Source of the DNA: an uncultured Bacilli bacterium
Lineage (GTDB): Bacteria; Bacillota_I; Bacilli_A; RF39; UBA660
Direction of reading: 5' to 3'
Assembly (NCBI GenBank): GCA_947624045.1
Contig: CANQIL010000011.1
Span: 1 to 40,212, forward strand
Length of the DNA stretch: 40,212 nt
In this document: one piece after another, positions 16,316 to 24,449 of the stretch
How positions within the stretch are numbered: the stretch's first letter is position 1
Layout: every line of letters begins with the position of its first letter
Program-made: the position numbers and the translations under genes
The notes under the pieces: model-generated
Told to the model about the DNA's origin: nothing
What the model saw: the letters and a program-made list of their open reading frames with translations, nothing else
Databases searched by the model: none

Positions 16316-16573
16316 TTATACTAAGATAATTCTTGAGCCATTTTGTAAATTAGTTTGGCGAACAATCATATTAACATCATAAATCTCACCAGTTTCCTTA
16401 CTATAAAAATTACTATCTTCCTTTGGAATATAAGAATTTTCAGTTAATTCAACTAGGGATTGTTCTATTAGATTTTTTATAGTACCTATAGTTTTATTAA
16501 TAGGAATATATAAATCATAAGATTTTTCTATTAAAGGAATTTCTAACTCTATTAATATTTTATTCTTATTCAT
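16316..16573 (-). CDS. esaB: Ubiquitin-like type VII secretion protein (YukD/EsaB family)
   Basis: At 85 aa it matches the length of YukD/EsaB, cytosolic ubiquitin-fold proteins found in type VIIb secretion loci that regulate or assist the system. The visible pattern is ILIELEIPLIEKSYDLYIPI (first beta hairpin), TIGTIKNLIEQSLVEL (helix) and a final strand GSRIILV. The repeated hydrophobic strand and helix layout and the position 8 nt after essC support the call. No conserved C-terminal diglycine is present, as expected for the family. Confidence 0.85.
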   Translation of the reverse strand: MNKNKILIELEIPLIEKSYDLYIPINKTIGTIKNLIEQSLVELTENSYIPKEDSNFYSKETGEIYDVNMIVRQTNLQNGSRIILV

Positions 16574-16581
16574 AAAGCCTC

Positions 16582-19500
16582 CTATTCGTTAGCAAGTAAT
16601 TTAATTACATAAGCTTTGCCTTTTAAAATAATATAACCAAAATTAGCAGGTATTTCTTGACGTAGTAATCGAGATTGAGTTGTTACTTTTAAAGTAAACT
16701 GATTACTTATACCATTACCTATCCAAATACCTTCAGATAAATCAACGTTGGCTTTAAACCAATCTTCATACATTAGACTCTTAATATTATCAATAGTATC
16801 TATAAGAATAAATTTAATGTTTGCTTGCGTACTATCTTTTAAAACAGTTAATAACTTATCTTTTCTATCACCATCTATTTTAGATAATAGGGAGTTTATA
16901 CCGATAAGCAGACAAATAAGAGTATTTTCTGAACTTGCTTCTTTTTCTTTTTCATAGTAAGCAGTTAATTTATCTATTGAAGTTGTACAGTTATCGGCTT
17001 GATAAAGAACTTTATTAGAAGAAACATCATCATCTATTACACTATTACTATCCATAACAATACATCTAGTATTTGGTACTTGGGTAATGACATTGATGAT
17101 GCCTTTTATAAAGTTTGGCTCTGTAGAAATATCATCACCAGTGATAGTGTACATTCTTCTATTTTCTAGACTGATTCTTGCGACTTCTAGAGTTTCTTTA
17201 GTTATACCTACAGGGATAGTTTCTAGTGAGCCTAAGAAATCTCTAACTGAATCAAAGTTAACTATTTCTGGTAAAATTGGGATACGTTTAGCTTTAAAAT
17301 CACAGATATTATTTAATTTTTGACTAATTACTTTAATATAATCAATCATTTTTTCTTCAGTATATGGATAAGCTGTTTGGAATTCATAAATATTATCTAG
17401 AGAAATTAAACCACGACCAAATACTTTAGATGGCTCTTTCTTTCTAACACCAGCTAGAATAGAACTATAATCAGATGAGTCATTAAATTGTAAAACAACA
17501 TTTTGTTTAAAATTCTGACGAAGACGATATCTAACAGTATTAGTTCCATTAGTACTAAATATGAAGACAACACCATATTTTAAGCATTCTCTTGTTAGTT
17601 GATTCATTAATTCTTCATAATCAGGATATGTTTCTAAGAAAGCTTCAACATTGTTGATAACTATAACAATTAAAGGAATTTGTTTGCCTCCATGATTAAT
17701 ATAAAAATCATAAGAACCATTATAATCAACAAATAATTTCTTTCTATCTTCAATTATTAACTGAATCATTTTAAATAAATTATTAATTTTTTCAGCTTCT
17801 GTTGATAAGATAACTTCGCCAACATGAGGAGCATTTTTAAACATAGTTAGTGTTTCAGCACCAAAATCTAAAACATAAAAGTTAACTTCTTTAGAATCAT
17901 GCGTAGTAATACATGAATAGATAATACTAGTAAGCATTAGTTCTTTGCCACTACCGGTAGAGCCATAGATAATAGTATTTCCATCTTGAGATAGAGGTAG
18001 TGTTAGGACATTTTGCTTTTGATTATCAGGGTCATCATATTCACCTATGATAGGATTAATAACATTTTTAGTAGTTGCATAGTGATATTTTTCTTTAATA
18101 CTATCAACATATATTACATCAGGTATTCTATCTAGCCATAATTTAGGAATAGCTATTTGTTCAGTTTTAGCTTCATCAACAATATATTTAATTATGCTAG
18201 TTATTTCTTCACCTTTAGATTCCACTACTACTTCATTTTGTTTAGTATCAAGTGTTTTTATGAAGTTGCCGACATTATCAATAATATTAATTGATTGGTC
18301 TATTTTCTTTTTTCTCTTTTCAGTTGGATAATACTGAGCTCCAGCCCAAGCTGCTTGACCTAAAGCGAATAGTTCATTGTAACCTACTTGTAAGTAAAAA
18401 CGACCAGGATTTTTTAAAGAAGCAGCATCGGGTACTTTTATCATATCCATACTATCAGATTTATCTTGAACTTTTAAGCAGACTCTAAACTTTGAGTTAG
18501 ACCATATTTGGTCATTGACAACGCCACTTGGCTTTTGGGTTGCTAAAATAAGATGGACACCTAAAGAACGACCGATACGTGCTGTTGATATTAGTTGGTC
18601 CATAAATTCAGGACGTTGGTCTTTTAATTCGGCAAACTCATCAGAAATGATAAATAAATGCGAAATGGGCTTGTCAACTAGGCCTTTTCTATAAAGACTT
18701 TGGTATTTATAAATATCAATGGTACTTTCATCTAGTTTATCTCTAGCTTCGTTAAACATTCTTTGTCTTTTTCTTAATTCACTTTGAATAGAAGCTAGGG
18801 ACCTATTCATTTCAACAGTATCTAGGTTGGTAATAGTACCAGCTAGATGAGGTAATTTCATACCGGTTTCTTTATTTTCAAAAACACCAGCTAGGCCACC
18901 ACCTTTGTAGTCAATTAATACAAAAGATACTTCGTAAGGGTGGTAATTTAAAGCCATTGATAGGACATAAGTAATAATAAATTCAGACTTACCAGAACCT
19001 GTCATACCTGCTATTAAGCCATGAGGACCATGGGCTTTTTCATGCAAGTCTAGTTTGAATAATTCTCTAGATTTATCAACACCAACAGGAGCTTGCAATG
19101 ACTTAGTTGGGTCATTTTGTTTCCAACGATTTAAAATATTTAATTGGTCGACCATACCAACATTATACATTTCTAGAAAACTTAATCCTTGAGGTAGTGT
19201 TCTAGTTTCTTTGGCTATATCAATTGGAATATTTGCAAGTATTTTGCAACATTCATAAATATTTAAAGTTGGGTCAAAATCGGCCATAAACTCTTTTTGC
19301 TTGTTGGATACAAGTTCATTTTCAAAGACTCCTGATACTTTGTCGCCAATACTTATAAATGTTTTACACTCATTTGGAATATTAACTAATCTTGGACTTA
19401 CGACGATTAAACTAAAACTATAATTAGCACCTGACTCACAAATATCTTTTAAAATGTCTAAATCTCTTAAAGATTTGTAGTCGTCAGTAAAAATAACGTA

Positions 19501-21159
19501 ATAAGGTTTTAAGTGATGATAGTCAGTGTTGTTAACTTCCATTTTACCATTTACTTCTTTAAATTTACGAGCTTGAAATTCTTTTTCTAAGATTAGGGAT
19601 ATTTCTTTAGCTTCATCTAAGTTAGTAGCAAAGTATCTGGTTTGTTTATCATTACTCCAACAATGAGGAGCTATTTTTAAATATTCCCAATTTTGGGCAT
19701 TTTGCTCGTTAGTTAGAATAACTATTTTTAAATCTTCGTAACTATGAAAGGTTAGCATTTGTAGAATTAGGCCTTCAATGAATTGTTTTTTATTTTTAGC
19801 GGTACCTATGATAGCTGAGATGTTATTTTTAGCAAAGGAAATAGAGATAGGAACATTTTCTAAAGTTCTTGATTCAGCTCCTAATTTGTAGACTTCTTGT
19901 AAAAGATTATCATCTTCAAGAGAGAAATGTTCTTCAGGGAATGATATTTTACCTTGTAGTTCAGTTGAGCCGACACCTAATCTTAAATCGAGAAAGTCAT
20001 CTTGTTCTAGTTCTCTTTCCCATAAATTTCTTTTACGATTATAAATTATTTCCTTAGTAGCACTTAAGGGAAGATAATTATCGATTAGAATCTGACGTTG
20101 AATTTTCATTTCGGCTTGAATTTTTTGACGTTTTGATTCAATATATTCTAAGTATTTGGTTTGACGAAGTTGTTCTTTTTCTTTTCTTTGCTTCTTTTGA
20201 AAACGTTTTTGTAAAACGGGCCATAAAAGCATAGTCATCATCATAGCTCCAGCCATTACTAGTGATGGTAAAGCTTGAGATAAATCAGTTGAGCCATCAA
20301 TGACACCAGATAAAGCATTATAACCCATCATCATAGACATCATAGCCATTGTTAACATAGGTCCTAAGGTATAAATTAGAGGGGTTTTGTCTTCTTGCTC
20401 TTTGGCAGGTGGTGAATCTATGGTGATTAAAGCATCTTCTATTTTTGTTTTAAAACGAGGAGATTTGTAAAAATAATCTTCTTCATTAAAAAATTCAATA
20501 CCCTCTTCATCAGGGTTATCTTGAACGACTTGCTTTTGAATGACAGGAGGCATTACTTCAAAAAGGCTATTGTCAAAACGAACTAAATTGCCAATGTTAT
20601 TAATTATAAGCGAATCTTTCATAACAATAATACGAAGACCCATAATAAAAATAATATCACCATATTCTAGGGCACTAGCAGTGGTTGCTAGATTGTTGAC
20701 ATAAGTTCCATATTTACTATTTAAATCTTGAATTACCCACTTGCCTTTACCATAAATTAATCTAGCATGTTGTTTAGAAACAAGTGGATATGTATAAGCA
20801 ATGTTTGTCTTATTATCGTTACCGATAATTATTTCGCCCTCTCTTTTTAGACGAAGCTTTAAACTGTTGGTATCATTAGAGGGAGAACAATATAAGATTA
20901 CGTATTCATTGTCCGTATTAATTTTTAAGAAATAAAGACTATAATCTTTTAAAATAGCTGATTCTATTTCTTTATCGCCAGCCATTATCTTAGTTTCAAA
21001 GTCGCTTTTTATTTTCCATTCGCCGTTTTCTTCTTCGACATTAATTAAGTTACGAGAGTTGCCTAGATAATCATTGTCTGTTATCCAGTAGTTTCCAGCA
21101 ACTTTAGTTGGTAATTCAAAGTTATAAATTTTTCGTTTTTTGATTAGTCTGACTATCAC
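16582..21159 (-). CDS. essC: Type VIIb secretion ATPase EssC (FHA, transmembrane, FtsK/SpoIIIE domains)
   Basis: EssC is the membrane motor and substrate receptor of type VIIb secretion. The 1525-aa protein starts at a GTG behind GGGGTGAT. The N-terminal beta region contains an FHA domain at about 105-175 (IIIGNDNKTN, LVSKQHARL, DLNSKYGTYVNN). Two membrane helices follow near 261-281 and 297-315, then a degenerate ATPase-like domain. The first full FtsK/SpoIIIE domain has Walker A GMTGSGKS (718-725) and Walker B ISDEFAEL (838-845). The second has Walker A GSTGSGKE (1066-1073) with a weak Walker B (IPLIVIVINN, no acid pair). The C-terminal domain has lost its P-loop, as usual for EssC. It heads the operon with EsaB-like and two small proteins; EsaA, EssA and EssB are not in the window. 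Confidence 0.95.
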   Translation of the reverse strand: MIVRLIKKRKIYNFELPTKVAGNYWITDNDYLGNSRNLINVEEENGEWKIKSDFETKIMAGDKEIESAILKDYSLYFLKINTDNEYVILYCSPSNDTNSLKLRLKREGEIIIGNDNKTNIAYTYPLVSKQHARLIYGKGKWVIQDLNSKYGTYVNNLATTASALEYGDIIFIMGLRIIVMKDSLIINNIGNLVRFDNSLFEVMPPVIQKQVVQDNPDEEGIEFFNEEDYFYKSPRFKTKIEDALITIDSPPAKEQEDKTPLIYTLGPMLTMAMMSMMMGYNALSGVIDGSTDLSQALPSLVMAGAMMMTMLLWPVLQKRFQKKQRKEKEQLRQTKYLEYIESKRQKIQAEMKIQRQILIDNYLPLSATKEIIYNRKRNLWERELEQDDFLDLRLGVGSTELQGKISFPEEHFSLEDDNLLQEVYKLGAESRTLENVPISISFAKNNISAIIGTAKNKKQFIEGLILQMLTFHSYEDLKIVILTNEQNAQNWEYLKIAPHCWSNDKQTRYFATNLDEAKEISLILEKEFQARKFKEVNGKMEVNNTDYHHLKPYYVIFTDDYKSLRDLDILKDICESGANYSFSLIVVSPRLVNIPNECKTFISIGDKVSGVFENELVSNKQKEFMADFDPTLNIYECCKILANIPIDIAKETRTLPQGLSFLEMYNVGMVDQLNILNRWKQNDPTKSLQAPVGVDKSRELFKLDLHEKAHGPHGLIAGMTGSGKSEFIITYVLSMALNYHPYEVSFVLIDYKGGGLAGVFENKETGMKLPHLAGTITNLDTVEMNRSLASIQSELRKRQRMFNEARDKLDESTIDIYKYQSLYRKGLVDKPISHLFIISDEFAELKDQRPEFMDQLISTARIGRSLGVHLILATQKPSGVVNDQIWSNSKFRVCLKVQDKSDSMDMIKVPDAASLKNPGRFYLQVGYNELFALGQAAWAGAQYYPTEKRKKKIDQSINIIDNVGNFIKTLDTKQNEVVVESKGEEITSIIKYIVDEAKTEQIAIPKLWLDRIPDVIYVDSIKEKYHYATTKNVINPIIGEYDDPDNQKQNVLTLPLSQDGNTIIYGSTGSGKELMLTSIIYSCITTHDSKEVNFYVLDFGAETLTMFKNAPHVGEVILSTEAEKINNLFKMIQLIIEDRKKLFVDYNGSYDFYINHGGKQIPLIVIVINNVEAFLETYPDYEELMNQLTRECLKYGVVFIFSTNGTNTVRYRLRQNFKQNVVLQFNDSSDYSSILAGVRKKEPSKVFGRGLISLDNIYEFQTAYPYTEEKMIDYIKVISQKLNNICDFKAKRIPILPEIVNFDSVRDFLGSLETIPVGITKETLEVARISLENRRMYTITGDDISTEPNFIKGIINVITQVPNTRCIVMDSNSVIDDDVSSNKVLYQADNCTTSIDKLTAYYEKEKEASSENTLICLLIGINSLLSKIDGDRKDKLLTVLKDSTQANIKFILIDTIDNIKSLMYEDWFKANVDLSEGIWIGNGISNQFTLKVTTQSRLLRQEIPANFGYIILKGKAYVIKLLANE

Positions 21160-21197
21160 TTTAAATCACCCCAGTCATTATTCCTATTCTATACCTA

Positions 21198-21226
21198 ATT
21201 ATAATAATTTTTTGGTAATTTTACAA
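21198..21226 (-). promoter_or_regulatory. essC operon promoter
   Basis: On the minus strand TTGTAA (21226-21221), a 17-nt spacer and TATAAT (21203-21198), about 39 nt before the GTG start. Confidence 0.7.
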
Positions 21227-21301
21227 TAATTATTTAGATATTTTTTGTGCTTCTAGTATTTTATTTGTACTAGCTTTTTTTGAAAGTTTGCATATCTTAT
21301 A

Positions 21302-22114
21302 ATGGTGATTGATATTTTATTAGCATGGTTTATGAAAATTAGTCCTGTTTGGCAAGCTTTAATAGCGGGTATTTTTACTTGGAGTGTTACTTTATTTGGT
21401 GCAGCAATTGTCTTTTTCTTTAAAAAGGTAAATAAAAGTATAATGGACGCTTTGTTAGGCTTTTCGGCAGGGGTAATGGTTGCGGCATCGTTTTGGTCAT
21501 TACTTAGTCCAGCTATTGATATGGCAAATGAGCTTAATATGATATCATGGCTTGTTGTATTCTTAGGCTTTTTTAGTGGAGGTTTACTTTTATTTTTAGG
21601 GGATAAGTTTTATTCATTATTTTCCAAAAAAGAAACAATTTCTAAGGATAGAAAAAAAAGATGTATGATGCTTATCTTTTCGATAGTTTTGCACAATATT
21701 CCAGAGGGGTTGGTAGTTGGTTTTGCTTTTGGAGCAGCTGCTTACGGATTTACGGGCTCAACTATATTATCGGCAATTACTTTAGCTGTTGGAATTGGGC
21801 TTCAAAATTTTCCTGAGGGAAGTGCAGTTAGCTTGCCTTTAAGAAGAGAGGGTGTTTCTAGAGGTAAGGCTTTCTTCTATGGGCAATTAAGTGGAATTGT
21901 AGAGCCAATTTCAGCCGTAATTGGAGCGATATTGGTCTTAAAAATACAAGTGTTATTACCTTTCATGTTAGCTTTTGCGGCTGGGGCAATGATTTATGTT
22001 GTGGTGGAAGAATTAATTCCCGAAAGTCAGACTAATACTAAAAAAGATTTAATGGCTTTGTTTACTTTAGTGGGCTTTTCAGTGATGATGATTTTAGATG
22101 TTGCTTTAGGTTAA
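21302..22114 (+). CDS. ZIP-family divalent metal (zinc) transporter
   Basis: A 270-aa polytopic membrane protein with about eight hydrophobic helices. The ZIP metal-site helices are clear: VLHNIPEGLVVG (helix IV) and GIGLQNFPEGSAVSLPLRREG (helix V), plus VVEELIPES near the C-terminus. A loop with basic residues (KKETISKDRKKR) lies before helix IV. These proteins import Zn2+ or related ions; the exact ion cannot be read. The first ATG overlaps a TATAAT sequence, so either the message is nearly leaderless or the true start is slightly downstream (GTG 21305 or ATG 21332). It is divergent from essC and probably unrelated to secretion. Confidence 0.92.
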   Translation: MVIDILLAWFMKISPVWQALIAGIFTWSVTLFGAAIVFFFKKVNKSIMDALLGFSAGVMVAASFWSLLSPAIDMANELNMISWLVVFLGFFSGGLLLFLGDKFYSLFSKKETISKDRKKRCMMLIFSIVLHNIPEGLVVGFAFGAAAYGFTGSTILSAITLAVGIGLQNFPEGSAVSLPLRREGVSRGKAFFYGQLSGIVEPISAVIGAILVLKIQVLLPFMLAFAAGAMIYVVVEELIPESQTNTKKDLMALFTLVGFSVMMILDVALG

Positions 22115-22117
22115 AAG

Positions 22118-22147
22118 AAAAAGGCTTTGTGGGCCTTTTTTCTTTTT
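22118..22147. terminator. Bidirectional terminator between the ZIP transporter and endolysin genes
   Basis: AAAAGGC/GCCTTTT stem with an A-rich 5' side and TTTTTTCTTTTT on the 3' side. It serves the ZIP gene on plus and the converging endolysin gene on minus. Confidence 0.85.
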
Positions 22148-22153
22148 AGAATG

Positions 22154-22873
22154 TTATTTTTTTAAGAATAGTTGTTCATCTTTTTTTAAATAGATACCGT
22201 ATAGGTCCGTTTTAGGACAGGTGAAAATAAGTTGTGGTTTAGTTTCTTCAAAGGGCTTTTCATCATCTTTTTCTTGAGGTGCTGTTGTTATTTCTGCAGG
22301 AGGTTCTTCTTTAGGTTCTTTAGGAGTTTCTTCTTTAGGAGGCTCTTCTTCTAATACTTCTACTTCTATTTTTTTGAAATTATAATTGTAATTGTTTAGT
22401 ATCGTTATTTCATCGTTTATCCAAAGACAGTCTTCTGGTTTTTTGCCATTATTTATTGACCAGTTACCTAAGTTATTTTTGAACCAACCAGAACCTGTAA
22501 ATTTTCCTTGAGCACATTCAATATGACAATGATTGCCGTTAGCTTCGCCTTTAGTTCCCTCAGAGTAAAAAACTTCATTCTGTATAATTTTTTTGCCTAC
22601 AAATAGGTTACTTACATCGTTGGCGTGGGCAAAAAGAATAGTCATGTAGTCAATTGTTCCATCAGGATATTGTACTTTGTCTACGCTTTCTAGCCATACT
22701 TCATTGGCATCGTTTTGATATATTTTTTTGATAATGCCAGTAAAGGGAGCATAAATAGGACTAATAGATGTATCTTTTCCAGCTTCATCGATAGCAAAAC
22801 TATCTTGATGAGAGCCTTCATTGTAACCTTGAGTAATACGCATTACCTTGCTAGGATAAAGAGGTTTTTCCAT
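22154..22873 (-). CDS. M23-family peptidase, phage-type endolysin
   Basis: A LytM/M23-like peptidoglycan endopeptidase without a signal peptide, as in phage endolysins that rely on a holin. Zinc ligands fit the M23 pattern: His22 and Asp29 (SHQDSFAID), and the HxH motif His115-Cys-His117 (GNHCHIECAQG). The catalytic domain is about 1-165. It is followed by a Pro/Glu-rich linker (about 172-215) and a short C-terminal segment (QLIFTCPKTDLYGIYLKKDEQ) that may be a wall-binding or SH3-like stub. Its ATG overlaps the holin stop codon (TAATG). The gene pair forms a lysis cassette without other phage genes nearby. Confidence 0.85.
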   Translation of the reverse strand: MEKPLYPSKVMRITQGYNEGSHQDSFAIDEAGKDTSISPIYAPFTGIIKKIYQNDANEVWLESVDKVQYPDGTIDYMTILFAHANDVSNLFVGKKIIQNEVFYSEGTKGEANGNHCHIECAQGKFTGSGWFKNNLGNWSINNGKKPEDCLWINDEITILNNYNYNFKKIEVEVLEEEPPKEETPKEPKEEPPAEITTAPQEKDDEKPFEETKPQLIFTCPKTDLYGIYLKKDEQLFLKK

Positions 22874-23211
22874 TATTCTTCCTCCTTATTTATAATATTC
22901 TCTTCAGAAATTGTTACTCCTTTTTTAGTAACTATGTCTGTAAATGATGCGAGTTTGCCTTCTAATGTCTTGTAAATCGTATCTGCTCCAAGAAAAGAAA
23001 ATAGACCTACCCATAGACTAGCGGGAAAAGTAATGTCGGTAAAAGTTACGCAGAATAGAAAGCCAATTATTAGATTAACTAAAAAAGAATATAGTGTGAT
23101 AAATTTGCTCTTTTTAAAGTGTTTTTTAGTTTTTTGAATAAATGTACAAGTTATAGGACTAAGGGCAATTGAAATGATTAGTATTTTTTGTAAATAGTCT
23201 AAATTTAACAT
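22873..23211 (-). CDS. Phage-type holin
   Basis: A 112-aa protein with three hydrophobic segments (about 8-26, 37-57 and 66-80), basic loops (KTKKHFKKSK) and a charged hydrophilic C-terminus ending EEE. LWVGLFSFLGADTIYKTLEGK resembles the end of small Firmicutes phage holins. Holins permeabilise the membrane to release the endolysin encoded immediately downstream. It has an AGGAGGG ribosome binding site and a promoter with TTGTTT and TATATT at 17-nt spacing. The cassette may be a prophage remnant, a domesticated lysis or secretion device, or a phage-derived system used with toxins. Confidence 0.8.
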   Translation of the reverse strand: MLNLDYLQKILIISIALSPITCTFIQKTKKHFKKSKFITLYSFLVNLIIGFLFCVTFTDITFPASLWVGLFSFLGADTIYKTLEGKLASFTDIVTKKGVTISEENIINKEEE

Positions 23212-23229
23212 AATTCCCTCCTCTAATTT

Positions 23230-23258
23230 AATATATGCTCTGTAAATTTTATAAACAA
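23230..23258 (-). promoter_or_regulatory. Promoter of the holin-endolysin cassette
   Basis: On the minus strand TTGTTT (23258-23253), a 17-nt spacer and TATATT (23235-23230), close before the AGGAGGG ribosome binding site. Confidence 0.6.
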
Positions 23259-23305
23259 TTAATTCAACTAGAAAAGGAAAAGTTTTTTAGTAGAAAGCTT
23301 AATAA

Positions 23306-23336
23306 ATAAAAAAAGCATAAACCATTAAGCTTATGA
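23306..23336 (-). terminator. Rho-independent terminator after the small RNA
   Basis: On the minus strand CATAA (23335-23331) pairs with TTATG (23320-23316) around a loop, followed by C and TTTTTTT. The hairpin is near-identical in sequence to the one after rpsI (24,400-24,432). Confidence 0.6.
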
Positions 23337-23390
23337 AGTAGTTTATAAATAAATAAAACAGAGGGTAATTAGCCACTCTGTAATTTTTTA

Positions 23391-23490
23391 GTGTTATTTG
23401 CCTTGGTGCGACGCTATTACATAGCGCTTACCAAATGATAATGTAAATTCAATAAATTTACGGCGCATATCAAGGACTTACTGATAACAC
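23391..23490 (-). ncRNA. Putative stand-alone structured small RNA (cloverleaf-like, unnamed)
   Basis: On the minus strand a transcript beginning near 23490 folds with nested perfect helices. P1 is GTGTTAT/ATAACAC (23490-23484 with 23397-23391). P2 is CCTTG/CAAGG (23475-23471 with 23405-23401). P3 is TGCG/CGCA (23467-23464 with 23410-23407). P3 closes three hairpins, each separated by a single base: GTAAATT-TATTG-AATTTAC, TTATC-ATTT-GGTAA and CGCTAT-GTA-ATAGCG. A further hairpin ACAGAG/CTCTGT (23381-23358) and a terminator follow. A perfect sigma-A promoter lies at the right distance upstream. No open reading frame explains the region. It adjoins a DUF3800 gene; several published RNA motifs are named after DUF3800 genes, but I cannot say whether this is one of them. 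Confidence 0.75.
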
Positions 23491-23494
23491 TATT

Positions 23495-23523
23495 ATTATA
23501 ATATGCAATTTTTCAAATGTCAA
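23495..23523 (-). promoter_or_regulatory. Perfect consensus sigma-A promoter of the small RNA
   Basis: On the minus strand TTGACA (23523-23518), exactly 17 nt, then TATAAT (23500-23495). The predicted start at 23490-23488 coincides with the 5' strand of helix P1. Confidence 0.85.
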
Positions 23524-23528
23524 TACAT

Positions 23529-23572
23529 GTTGAGCCCATATTTTGTCGTTGTTAAGCCCATATTTTGTCGTT
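23529..23572. repeat. 22-bp tandem direct repeat upstream of the small RNA promoter
   Basis: Two abutting 22-bp copies (23529-23550 and 23551-23572) differ at one position (G/A). The core reads AGCCCATATTTTGTCGTT on plus. They lie just upstream of the -35 of the small RNA promoter. The 22-bp period is about two helical turns, so two proteins would bind on the same face. Confidence 0.9.
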
Positions 23573-23588
23573 AGTTTTAACTATTTAG

Positions 23589-24294
23589 TCATTGTATTGG
23601 AAAGAAAAATTCTCCTGCTAGATATTTTTCACTTTTCATTTTATTAATTTCATTAGAAAAGCAATTGTTTGCAATTAAATTTGTATAGTATATATTAGAA
23701 AACACATCTGCTATTTGTATTAATTCTCTAGTTTCAGATTGGCAATATTCAACATGAAATTTTTCTTGTATATGATTTCCTGTAACTAATTCGGTATTTA
23801 AATATTCTCTTAGAGTTGACCTTGTTTCAGTTTTAACATTTCTTTCGTCAATATATAGATAGTTTTCTTTGACAGATATTTGTTTATACTTAGTAAAATG
23901 TTCAATACTCAATTTTAAAAGATAATTAAAAGCTCTTGCGGTATTATTATAAAAATAATCTTTGACTTTCTTATTGTCACATACTATATAATATATTTCA
24001 AATAGTTCATTTTGACAAAAAAAGTTAATGAATTTTCTTTTCATATTGGCAGTAAAACAACTACCTTTTAATTCTTTAAATTTCCCATTATCATAAAACA
24101 TCTTAGTATCTTTATCCATTTTTTTTTAAATCGTCAAAATTACTGCTTATAAATCTTTTAAAAGCTCTTTTTAATCTATCTTTATTTTTAGGCAGTATGA
24201 TACAGATGACAAAATATTTGTTTTTATAATAATTTAAATTTTTTTTAGTCATACTTCCAGATTCATCTATATAATATGTATTAATATTTATCAC
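23589..24294 (-). pseudogene. DUF3800-family protein gene split by a poly-A frameshift
   Basis: Two minus-strand frames together encode one DUF3800 (RNase H-fold-like) protein. The first (24294-24112) has the opening TYYIDESGS with the first conserved Asp and a hydrophobic strand. The second (from 24119 to 23589) has YIDERN and ends with the conserved IQIADVF segment. They meet at a run of nine A (GATTTAAAAAAAAATGG). Removing one A fuses them in frame as DLKKMDKDTK, giving about 233 aa. All three acidic sites are intact, so only the homopolymer breaks the gene. Possible explanations are real inactivation, phase variation or transcriptional slippage, or a sequencing error. The first frame begins at a GTG with awkward ribosome binding site spacing. 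DUF3800 function is not firmly known. Confidence 0.8.
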
Positions 24295-24399
24295 TCCCTG
24301 ATTAGTTAATAATATTATACCATGAATTGATAGATAAAATTTATAAATTAACTGCAGATTATGAGATAAATCTTAATGAATCTTATTTGTATTTAAACA

Positions 24400-24432
24400 T
24401 AAAAAAACCCATAAACTATTAAGCTTATGAGG
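24400..24432 (-). terminator. Rho-independent terminator of the rplM-rpsI operon
   Basis: On the minus strand CTCATAA pairs with the TTATGGG side (two G-T pairs) around a 9-nt loop, followed by seven or more T. Confidence 0.8.
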
Positions 24433-24449
24433 TATAAAAGAAACATATT

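Noticed and set aside
21302-22114. Membrane partner of the T7SS (EsaA/EssA-like)
   Set aside because: The ZIP motifs HNIPEG and QNFPEG identify a metal transporter, and it is on the opposite strand with its own terminator.
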